This document shows positions 1 to 7,945 of a DNA stretch of 64,000 nucleotides, in pieces. This DNA is from Amaranthus tricolor (lineage: Eukaryota > Streptophyta > Magnoliopsida > Caryophyllales > Amaranthaceae). A program made the translations under genes and the position numbers. The stretch's first letter is position 1; each line of letters opens with the position of its first letter. Where the stretch lies: assembly GCF_026212465.1 (NCBI RefSeq), contig NC_080060.1, positions 1,926,635 through 1,990,634 on the forward strand, written 5' to 3'. The notes under the pieces are model-generated. The model had not been told where the DNA came from and made no database searches. It saw nothing but the letters and a program-made list of their open reading frames with translations.

Positions 1-1514
1 CTATGAAACAAGAGATGGAGTCTCTTGCGAAGAATGGAACTTGGGATATCGTTGTTGCACCAAAGAAAAAGAAGATTGTGGGGTGCAAGTGGATATTCAA
101 GAGGAAGGAGGGTCCTTCAAGTGATATTCCTCCCATCTACAAAGCAAGGGTTGTTGCTAAGGGATATTCTCAAATTGAGGGTATTGATTTTCACGAAGTT
201 TTCTCTCCGGTCGTGAAGCACTCTTCTATTAGAGCATTGCTTGCTTTGGTGGCGATGGAGGATTTGGAGTTACATCAATTGGATGTAAAGACGGCTTTTC
301 TTCACGGTGAGCTTGAAGAAGAAATATTCATGAAGCAACCGGAAGGTTTTGAGGTAGCCGGTAAGGAGAATCATGTGTGTAGATTGAAGAGGTCATTGTA
401 TGGGTTGAAGCAATCTCCAAGGCAATGGTACAAAAGGTTTGATTCCTTTATGATTTCACATGATTTTATTAGAAGTTCTTATGATAGCTGTGTGTATCTT
501 AAGAAGTTTGAAGATGGTTCTTTACTATATTTGCTCTTATATGTTGATGATATGCTAGTAGCATGTAGCTCTTTGCTTAAGGTGGAGAACTTGAAAGAGT
601 TGCTTTCAAGTGAGTTTGATATGAAAGATCTTGGTGAAGCCAAGAAGATTCTTGGGATGGAGATTTTGAGAGATCGTGCTAAGGGTGTCTTATACCTTAG
701 TCAAAGGAAGTACATTAAGAAAGTTGTGCAACGTTTCTCCATGGATGATGCTAAAGGTGTGTCTACTCCTCTTGCTTCTCATTTCAAATTATCCAAGAAT
801 TTGTGTCCACAATCTAAAGAGGAAGAAGAGCAAATGGTAAGAATTCCATATACTAGTGCCGTTGGTAGCGTTATGTATGCTATGGTGTGTTCTAGGCCCG
901 ACATTGCTCATGCGGTGAGTTTGGTGAGTAGATATATGTCTAATCCGGGTAAGGGACATTGGGAAGCACTAAAATGGCTTTTGAGGTATTTAAAAGATAC
1001 TTCAAATGTTTGTCTCATGTATGGGAAAAATTCAAGTGAGCTAACCGGGTTTTGTGACTCGGATTATGGTGGTGATCTAGATAATAGAAAGTCCACAAGT
1101 GGGTTCGTGTTTACTTTGGGTGGTTCGGCGATTAGTTGGCAATCATCTTTGCAAGATGTGGTTGCTCTTTCTACAACCGAAGCGGAGTACATAGCCGTGG
1201 CCGAGTCATTCAAAGAGGTAAAATGGCTTAAAGGTCTTGTTGGTGAAATGTGCAATAAGGTGTGTGAGGTAAGTGTACATTGTGATAGTCAAAGTGCAAT
1301 TCATTTGGCTAGGAATCAAAATACATTTCATAGAAGGTCCAAGCACATCGATATTAAGTATAACTTTATCCGGGATGAAGTTGAGCACAAAAGGGTGTTA
1401 TTGAAGAAGATTGACACTACGGAAAATCCGGCCGACATGATGACAAAGTCATTACCTACTACCAAGTTTGAATTATGTGTTGACTTGGTAGGATTAGCTC
1501 CTTGCTTGAGGTAA
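1..1514 (+). CDS. Ty1/copia (Tork-type) Pol, C-terminal part: reverse transcriptase and RNase H
   Basis: This is the distal part of a copia polyprotein whose upstream part lies outside the window; the frame is open from the left edge to the TAA at 1512-1514. Reverse transcriptase copies the element RNA into cDNA, and RNase H removes the RNA strand, in cytoplasmic particles. The RT opens with the typical NGTWD and GCKWIFKRK blocks, has the QLDVKTAFLHG block, and keeps the catalytic YVDDML at 540-551 (about residue 180). RNase H shows the acidic residues in CDSDYGG, TTEAEY and CDSQSA, then HIDIKYNFIRDEV near the C-terminus. No stop or frameshift is seen over about 503 codons, so the piece may be functional. 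Motif wording (KYIKKVVQRFSM, VSTPL) fits the Tork/Tnt1 lineage; this assignment is by eye. Confidence 0.93.
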   Translation, partial: MKQEMESLAKNGTWDIVVAPKKKKIVGCKWIFKRKEGPSSDIPPIYKARVVAKGYSQIEGIDFHEVFSPVVKHSSIRALLALVAMEDLELHQLDVKTAFLHGELEEEIFMKQPEGFEVAGKENHVCRLKRSLYGLKQSPRQWYKRFDSFMISHDFIRSSYDSCVYLKKFEDGSLLYLLLYVDDMLVACSSLLKVENLKELLSSEFDMKDLGEAKKILGMEILRDRAKGVLYLSQRKYIKKVVQRFSMDDAKGVSTPLASHFKLSKNLCPQSKEEEEQMVRIPYTSAVGSVMYAMVCSRPDIAHAVSLVSRYMSNPGKGHWEALKWLLRYLKDTSNVCLMYGKNSSELTGFCDSDYGGDLDNRKSTSGFVFTLGGSAISWQSSLQDVVALSTTEAEYIAVAESFKEVKWLKGLVGEMCNKVCEVSVHCDSQSAIHLARNQNTFHRRSKHIDIKYNFIRDEVEHKRVLLKKIDTTENPADMMTKSLPTTKFELCVDLVGLAPCLR

Positions 1515-1590
1515 TGCCCTCTTGGGCATTTTTGTGGTGTGTATGTTTTTAATATGAAGTGAATTGTTGTTGTGACTTGGGTGAACTCAA

Positions 1591-1604
1591 GTCAAGGTGG
1601 AGAT
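1591..1604 (+). other. Polypurine tract of the left copia element
   Basis: A purine-rich run (core AAGGTGGAGA) lies directly before the TG that opens the 3' LTR. Plus-strand cDNA synthesis would be primed here. Its position between the pol stop codon and the LTR is what identifies it. Confidence 0.75.
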
Positions 1605-2452
1605 TGTTATGATTGGTAGTATACTAATGATCATGAATGGAGTATACTAATGTGTGACTTGAGTGCACTTTAATGGGATGAATTCATGAGTGTGACTCTT
1701 GGTTATTTGGTAACTAAATGGGTGCAATTATGTGTGGAGTATTGATGAAGAATTATGGGTGTTAATGAGGTGTAATGAAGAATATGTAAGGGTTGATTTG
1801 AGATGCTCGAACAAAGTTACTGTCAGAAGGTTCTGAAGGGTCGCTCGACCTATCCGCTCGACCGAGCGAGCTCTCCGCCGGTCGAGCTCTCCGCTCGACC
1901 GAGCAAGCTCCGCTCGACCGAGCGAGTCCTTTTGGGTTAGTCGAGCAGTCAGACAGAATGCTCCAGATTTTGATGTTTCTCGCTCGACCGAGCCGCTCGA
2001 CCCGAGCGAGCTCTCTGTTTCGGTCGAGCGAAGTCTCTGACGTGCATGGGATGCTTGTTTTCGACCTTTCAACTCCTTGGACTTAATTCTTAGTATTCAT
2101 TACTCAATATTAACTATGTAATTATGTGAGCCATTCAGCTTCAAGTACTTGGTACTATAAATAGGGCTCTCATACCCACACTTCAAGCATGAAAACACAT
2201 CAAACACAAACCCCTTAGCCAAACACATAGCCTATTGTTGTTATCTCTTTCCCAATTGTAATTCTTCATATTTTGAAGTGTTGTTTGTATTCATTTGATA
2301 TAATATAAACATAAACTACACACCACGGAGGACGTAGCCATCATTGGGTGAACCTCCTTAAATCTCTGTGTCCTTGTTTGTTACTTTGTCAATCTTATTT
2401 TGTTCATTGTTGTTTGTTCTTATCATCGCAAAGCATTAGGCGATCGTTTTCA
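1605..2452 (+). repeat. 3' LTR of the left Tork-type copia element
   Basis: The LTR begins with TGTTATGATTGG right after the polypurine tract. A GC-rich array of GCTCGACCGAGC-like palindromes occupies about 1840-2035. A TATA box (TATAAATA) lies at 2156-2163, about 120 bp after the array, followed by a transcribed leader rich in CA and AAC. The 3' boundary is set provisionally at the CA at 2451-2452. The partner 5' LTR is outside the window, so neither the exact end nor the target duplication can be verified. The open frames in this LTR lie in the GC-rich array and are not coding. Confidence 0.75.
2156..2163 (+). promoter_or_regulatory. TATA box of the left copia LTR
   Basis: TATAAATA lies in the middle of the LTR, followed by an A/C-rich leader, the usual U3/R arrangement of plant copia LTRs. 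The TATA box of the second element (5443-5450) has the same context, TATAAATAGG then a short CATCACCC/CATACCC stretch. Confidence 0.6.
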
Positions 2453-2479
2453 GGCTGAAATGTAAGAGTATATATAAAA

Positions 2480-2740
2480 CAGCTAGTCTTTTGAGAGACC
2501 ATCTCTTTTGAGAGACATGTCTTAAGCCCAACCCATTAAAGATTAATGTCTACTTATCTTATTCTTAATGCCTACTTATATTATCCTTAATGTTTACTTA
2601 CCGTGTTCTTAATACCTACTTTTAATATCTTAAATGTCCACTTACATCATTCTTAATACTTACAATACTTTTAAAAACACATAATGGGCCGGCCTAATTA
2701 AAGAGTCTCTTAAAAAGACCGTCTTTTACAAGAATTTGTG
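2480..2740. mobile_element. Mutator-like MITE with internal 22-bp repeats (copy 1)
   Basis: A 261-bp non-coding element is flanked by the 9-bp direct repeat TATATAAAA (2471-2479 and 2741-2749), the length typical of Mutator-like elements. Its ends are imperfect inverted repeats: CAGCTAGTCTTTTGAGAGAC on the left, and CACAAATTCTTGTAAAAGAC when the right end is read on the minus strand. The interior is made of about six degenerate units of roughly 22 bp built on TTAATGCCTACTTA. A second copy lies in the opposite orientation at 38486-38751. Confidence 0.75.
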
Positions 2741-3394
2741 TATATAAAATAAGTAAGATATAACATTTGAAGCTGGTATTTTGACAACTTATACCAAAAT
2801 AAGTTTCATGAGAAAGTCTTGAAGGCATATATTCTCTCCATTATCCCACAATTATCTTCTCATTTATTTTTTTACACTGTGGTAATATACTGTTTAAATT
2901 TTAATATCTTAAATTAGACATGATAAAAAAAATTATAAAAATTAATATAAATAAAATTTAATCAAAATGAATTAAATAAATCCTTACATAATTACATTTT
3001 AATTTATAAATTAAAAATAAAATATAACTTGAAAGTGATTAGTAAATAGTATAAAAAATAAATATGAGGAGGATCGTGGGATGGTGAGTAACTGAGTATT
3101 TAAAAATATGTGGATAATTTTTCAGGTATAAAAAAACTGTATTTATAGATTGTTGTTCCGTATATTTCTAAATTTGATAAGCTAATTAGCAATAATATAG
3201 ACACATCGACAAAATGAATAGTCACACTATTGTCGGTTCTGGCTGACCTATACTAAATTATTTTTAATAGAAAAGTAGCTCAAAATACAGTATAAATGAT
3301 CGGATATATCTTTAATAGGATTGAGCAAAACACAAACATCGTTCATATTAGTTATATTGATTCACCACGTAAACTTCCTATTATAAATAAATTT

Positions 3395-3640
3395 GAAAAT
3401 TTCACATGGTAATTCTGAAATTTTAAGTTTTTATGTGATAATTAAAATTTTAAAAAAATTCACACGATAACTTTGAGGTTTACCAAATTATTTCAGTGAC
3501 TTTTTGTATATAGAATGTTAGCAAATGTTAATTTTGAAGCTTTAAGACTACTATACGCTTATTTATGCAACTCACCATTTCAAATGTCATCAATTTTAAT
3601 TTTTTTCCCCAAAACATAAACCCAAACTTATATCAAAATA
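3395..3640 (+). mobile_element. Diverged half copy of the 17-kb Mutator-like family
   Basis: The order of blocks matches the element at 17075-18960. First comes a degenerate TIR (AAATTTCACATGGTAATTCTG), then a second block around GAGGTTTACCAAATT, then AATGTTAGCAAATGTTAATTTTG, and finally the block matching AAAGCATAAACCC. Only about one half of the family is present and the other TIR is missing, so this is a truncated, old copy. The CACGTG in the TIR has decayed to CACATG. Confidence 0.6.
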
Positions 3641-4164
3641 AAGTTAGTGAGAAACATGTAAGGTCTATGAGCATAAAAAATATTAAAATAAAGTTAGTGA
3701 AAATTAGATAATATATGAAATCCATAAACAGTAAAATATTAAAATAAAGGTGATTAAGGTTTTTTATGTCGAAAATATATTAATATAAATAGAAAAATTT
3801 TTTAAAAGAACAACAAATAAAACTACCAAAAATGGAAAAAGTGAGAATATCAAATGGGAATGGAGGTAGTAAATTCTTGTCTTAGTTAGAACAAGTATTA
3901 CTTTTTCCAAGCAAGTTTTTGAATCGATTGTCACTTAACTTTTTATTTTTAGCCTACCTTTATAACAAAAAGAAAAGGTCTAAGTAAATAACATTTATTT
4001 GTTAAGTTAATAAATTACCCTTATGTGGTAGGATTTGATAATATGAGAGTTTTATTATTTTAATTTATCTTTTTTGATTTTGTTTATTTTGATATTATCC
4101 TTTTTGTCTTTTTATAGTCATTTACAATTTACGATTATTGAATAGAAATTTGTATAATAAAAAA

Positions 4165-4225
4165 TAATTCATCATCATCAACCCAATATCCCATTTATAA
4201 ATAGGGTCTGGGTGAGGAAATAAGA
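4165..4225 (-). repeat. RTE-LINE 3' tail-like fragment
   Basis: CATCATCATCAACCCAATATCCC followed by a GGGTCTGGG stretch resembles the 3' tail of the LINE at 17112-18605 in the same orientation. It is short and diverged, so the match is tentative. Confidence 0.4.
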
Positions 4226-4949
4226 TAGATACTCAATACCCGTCCTTCCTTCATTGTAATAAAAAAATAAATACTATGGTGAAAGTTTGACAATTTGACT
4301 AGAAAGAGAGCAATTAGTTGAGAATGTTGTGCAGAGTCAGGTGCGTGCATCGGTGGCGCCACGTGATTTATTTTAGTCCTCGTCCTCAGGTGACGCCTAT
4401 AACGATAAAGGAAGGTTGAAAATAGAAATGGTCAAATCTATTGAATTCTACACAATACAGTACTATACTTGGAACTATAGCTGCCCAGTAATACCCACAA
4501 CCCCAACTAGTCAGTTCTGGCTGGTATGTGCATGGTATGGGCTTGTTTAGAATCGGTTCGATTTTCAATTCAGTATCTGAGTTGTCAATAACGACGATTG
4601 ATCAAACATTAACAGCACCTTGTACTCGCCGATTATTCTTTTTTCAAAACAAAATAATGTCTAAATCAATTTATAAGTACGTATATTTGATTTATTGATA
4701 TTTGTATTCAAAAAGGACATCTTTTGCATTATTTTGACAACACCTCGTGCTTGAATATTGGTAACGAGTACTCAACCTCATTGTCTTATTTCTAGTATTA
4801 ATTATGAGTAATATTTATTAGATTGATTTCTTATACTTGGATGTCAACATTCTATTCTACTTCTGTGTGACAATGTTTGTGCATTGTTTCAGACTAGCAG
4901 GCCCATCCTACGCCAACACACTAAGCAAATTGAAATGTTTATACTTATA

Positions 4950-4954
4950 AGTCC
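4950..4954. repeat. Target-site duplication AGTCC (left)
   Basis: AGTCC lies immediately before the 5' LTR and is repeated immediately after the 3' LTR at 7941-7945. This 5-bp duplication fixes both ends of the element. Confidence 0.93.
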
Positions 4955-5748
4955 TGTTAGAGCAAGTGCCAATAATCTTAACAATGACGTTAACTTTAAA
5001 CATTTAATCGAACATGCTTTGTCTTGTACTTTAGAGAGGGTCGATAAAGATGTGTCGAATGTGGGTGGTTTAAGGTTTGGAACGGTTGATGAGGGTTGTT
5101 TGATCAAAGCAACAAATAAAGGAACAAACTGTGAGCTGCTCGACCAGCCGCTCGGTCGAGCAAAGGGTCGCTCGACCGGTCGAGCGGGGGTGGCTCGGTC
5201 GAGCAACAGGTCGAGCGGAGTGTGCAGAACAGGTCAGTAGCTTCTCTGGAAGCTCGCTCGGGTCGAGCGGAAGTGGTTCGGGTCGAGCGGAAGATCAGAA
5301 GGCTGCATTGGATGCTGTTTTCGTCAGAATGTGAAATGACTATGCAATTGAATGGGTGCATTACTTGCTGGTTTATTGTAATGTTTATTGTGATGTTTAT
5401 TGTGATTTATGAGGGAATACTAAGGGTGATGAATGCCTTGCCTATAAATAGGATTCATCACCCATAGTAACACACACCACAAACACATATTGTTGAGAGG
5501 GCTATTGCATTGTTAGAAACTTGAGAGTGTTCTTACTTTGCTTTAGTATTTGTGATCTTGAGAGATTGTTCTTAAGATAAGGGAGTTTATTATACTTGTA
5601 ATTGTTGAATTCAATATAATAAACTACATTTGAGGGGGAGGTATTCTAAATACCTCATAAACACTTGTGTTCTTATCTTGCATTATTTTTCATTTGTTTT
5701 TTCCTTTGTTGAACCTCTTTGAGGCTTGCGTATTCGCTTGCGCTTTCA
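4955..5748 (+). repeat. 5' LTR of the young element
   Basis: The LTR runs from TGTTAG to GCTTTCA. It has a GC-rich GGTCGAGC/GCTCGACC palindrome array at about 5139-5296 and a TATAAATA box at 5443-5450, then a leader. It appears identical to 7147-7940. Confidence 0.93.
5443..5450 (+). promoter_or_regulatory. TATA box in the 5' LTR
   Basis: TATAAATA about 150 bp downstream of the palindrome array is the likely promoter for the full-length RNA. An identical copy is in the 3' LTR at 7635-7642. Confidence 0.65.
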
Positions 5749-5750
5749 AT

Positions 5751-5762
5751 TGGTATCAGAGC
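5751..5762 (+). other. Primer-binding site (initiator Met-tRNA)
   Basis: TGGTATCAGAGC lies two bases after the 5' LTR. It is complementary to the 3' end of the plant initiator methionine tRNA, the standard primer for copia elements. Confidence 0.93.
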
Positions 5763-5824
5763 GGGAGTGCGTCTTGGGCTATTTGGGGTGCGAAAGTGAG
5801 GTTAAAAGAACAAGAAAAAACACA

Positions 5825-7432
5825 ATGACTGACGGGAAGAATTTCTCTATTCAATTGTTTGATGGAAGAATTAATTTTTCCATATGGAAGAGCTCGGTGG
5901 AAGATGTTTTGGTGCAACAAGGCATAGATGATGCTCTATTAAAGGAGAAACCAAATCATGTAGATCAAGCAAGATGGGCACTAATGAAAAAGAAGGCGGT
6001 GAGCACAGTCCGGCTTGCCATTGCACCCAAAATCAAGTATCACTACTTGAAAGAGACCGACCCCGGTGAGTTGTTGGAAAAATTACAAAATGTGTATGCT
6101 TCCAAATCCCTTACAAATAAACTTTGCTTGAGGTGGGAGTTGTATCAACTTATGAAGGATGAAGATACAACAATGCAAGACCACATTAACACATTTAACA
6201 AATTGGTGTGCCAATTGTTAAATGCCGATGAAAAGTTATCCGATGAAGAACAAGCGTTACTACTTTTGGCTTCACTTCCCAAGGACTATAGAAACATAGT
6301 TCAAACATTGCTCATAGGTAGGGATTCTATCACTCTTGATCAAGCATTGGCGGCGTTGAGAGAGAATGATAGGTTCATGGTGAGAAGAGAGGGGGAAGAA
6401 AAGAAGGATGTTGAAGAGGGCTTGTTGAGTGAAGGTTCTAATAGGGGAAGAACCAAAGAGAAGAAATTTCAAGGAAGGGGTAAGTCTCAAGGGAGGGGTG
6501 ACCTTAGTGACAAAGAGTGTTACTATTGTAAGAAAAAGGGGCACATACAAATGATGTGCAAAGAGTTTAAGGAAGACCTTAAGAGAATGAGAAACTTAAG
6601 GAATGAGAGTGAGAGTAGCGGGAATGCCGCTCTAGGCTTTGTTGATGATGACTATGATGATGATGTTCTACTAGCTGATGGGGGAGTGGATCATAGTAAG
6701 GAATGGGTAATAGACTCCGGTTGCTCATTCCACATTTGTTGTGAGAAAGAAAAATTTACTAAGCTTAGTTATGGGGATTATGGCCTTGTTACTTTACCAA
6801 ATGATGAGAAGGTGAAAGTAGAAGGTATTGGTGAGGTTATTATTGAGACTCTCGGAGGTGTCAAGAGAAGACGTGGTGATGTAAGGTATATATCTAAGTT
6901 TGAGAGGAACCTTATTTCATTGGGTAGACTTGAGAGTAAGGGATGCACTTTCAAAGCAAGTGGAGGGGTTTTGAAAGTCATTAGAGGGAGCATGGTGCTC
7001 ATGAAGGGAGTGAGGAGTCATGGGAACTTGTATGAGTTACAAGTTAATTGTGGTAGCCTAGGCCACAAAGGTGTTGATGATGGTGTGTTTGGGTCAAGGA
7101 GAGTTACTTTTGCGGATGATAAGAATATTGGACTTGAGGGGGAGATTGTTAGAGCAAGTGCCAATAATCTTAACAATGACGTTAACTTTAAACATTTAAT
7201 CGAACATGCTTTGTCTTGTACTTTAGAGAGGGTCGATAAAGATGTGTCGAATGTGGGTGGTTTAAGGTTTGGAACGGTTGATGAGGGTTGTTTGATCAAA
7301 GCAACAAATAAAGGAACAAACTGTGAGCTGCTCGACCAGCCGCTCGGTCGAGCAAAGGGTCGCTCGACCGGTCGAGCGGGGGTGGCTCGGTCGAGCAACA
7401 GGTCGAGCGGAGTGTGCAGAACAGGTCAGTAG
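5825..7432 (+). CDS. Gag-protease fragment polyprotein of the young LTR element
   Basis: Translation most likely starts at the ATG at 5825, the first ATG after the primer-binding site, giving 535 codons. The frame is open further upstream only through a non-ATG codon. The N-terminal 200 residues are a copia-type Gag (FDGRINFSIWKSS, SKSLTNKLCLRWELYQL, LLLASLPKDYR). A CCHC zinc knuckle (CYYCKKKGHIQMMC) lies near 6518-6559 for RNA packaging. A protease active site follows (VIDSGCSFHIC, DSG near 6713-6721). The protein then reaches the start of the pre-integrase region (GNLYELQV) and switches to an unrelated-looking tail. There is no stop codon before the 3' LTR: the frame runs 95 codons into the LTR and ends at 7430-7432. 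No inactivating lesion is seen, so Gag could assemble particles. Confidence 0.9.
   Translation: MTDGKNFSIQLFDGRINFSIWKSSVEDVLVQQGIDDALLKEKPNHVDQARWALMKKKAVSTVRLAIAPKIKYHYLKETDPGELLEKLQNVYASKSLTNKLCLRWELYQLMKDEDTTMQDHINTFNKLVCQLLNADEKLSDEEQALLLLASLPKDYRNIVQTLLIGRDSITLDQALAALRENDRFMVRREGEEKKDVEEGLLSEGSNRGRTKEKKFQGRGKSQGRGDLSDKECYYCKKKGHIQMMCKEFKEDLKRMRNLRNESESSGNAALGFVDDDYDDDVLLADGGVDHSKEWVIDSGCSFHICCEKEKFTKLSYGDYGLVTLPNDEKVKVEGIGEVIIETLGGVKRRRGDVRYISKFERNLISLGRLESKGCTFKASGGVLKVIRGSMVLMKGVRSHGNLYELQVNCGSLGHKGVDDGVFGSRRVTFADDKNIGLEGEIVRASANNLNNDVNFKHLIEHALSCTLERVDKDVSNVGGLRFGTVDEGCLIKATNKGTNCELLDQPLGRAKGRSTGRAGVARSSNRSSGVCRTGQ
7136..7146 (+). other. Polypurine tract of the young element
   Basis: GAGGGGGAGAT lies immediately before the TGTTAG of the 3' LTR and would prime plus-strand synthesis. 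Confidence 0.8.
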
Positions 7433-7940
7433 CTTCTCTGGAAGCTCGCTCGGGTCGAGCGGAAGTGGTTCGGGTCGAGCGGAAGATCAGAAGGCTGCAT
7501 TGGATGCTGTTTTCGTCAGAATGTGAAATGACTATGCAATTGAATGGGTGCATTACTTGCTGGTTTATTGTAATGTTTATTGTGATGTTTATTGTGATTT
7601 ATGAGGGAATACTAAGGGTGATGAATGCCTTGCCTATAAATAGGATTCATCACCCATAGTAACACACACCACAAACACATATTGTTGAGAGGGCTATTGC
7701 ATTGTTAGAAACTTGAGAGTGTTCTTACTTTGCTTTAGTATTTGTGATCTTGAGAGATTGTTCTTAAGATAAGGGAGTTTATTATACTTGTAATTGTTGA
7801 ATTCAATATAATAAACTACATTTGAGGGGGAGGTATTCTAAATACCTCATAAACACTTGTGTTCTTATCTTGCATTATTTTTCATTTGTTTTTTCCTTTG
7901 TTGAACCTCTTTGAGGCTTGCGTATTCGCTTGCGCTTTCA
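7147..7940 (+). repeat. 3' LTR of the young element
   Basis: This 794-bp copy matches the 5' LTR base for base as far as I can read. It is followed by the AGTCC duplication at 7941-7945. Confidence 0.93.
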
Positions 7941-7945
7941 AGTCC

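Larger units (their letters stand above)
2750..4949. other. AT-rich intergenic region with transposon remnants
   Basis: No gene is visible. The stretch contains a diverged piece of the Mutator-like family found at 17 kb (3395-3640) and a short RTE-LINE tail-like fragment (about 4165-4225). The rest is low-complexity AT-rich DNA. Confidence 0.6.
4955..7940 (+). mobile_element. Complete, young, non-autonomous Tork-type LTR retrotransposon (Gag plus partial protease only)
   Basis: The element has two 794-bp LTRs (4955-5748 and 7147-7940), a primer-binding site at 5751-5762, a polypurine tract ending at 7146, and a 5-bp AGTCC target duplication. Read side by side, the LTRs show no difference, so insertion was very recent. 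The internal region is only about 1.4 kb and encodes Gag and the protease start; integrase, reverse transcriptase and RNase H are absent. The architecture matches elements described as TR-GAG or BARE-2-like, which need enzymes from a related autonomous element. The Tork-type Pol at the left edge of this window shows that a potential helper lineage exists in the genome, but its LTR differs. Confidence 0.93.

Noticed and set aside
1728..2072. 114-codon minus-strand frame in the left LTR
   Set aside because: Its Arg/Ser-rich translation is produced by the GGTCGAGC palindrome array; the same happens in the other LTR copies.
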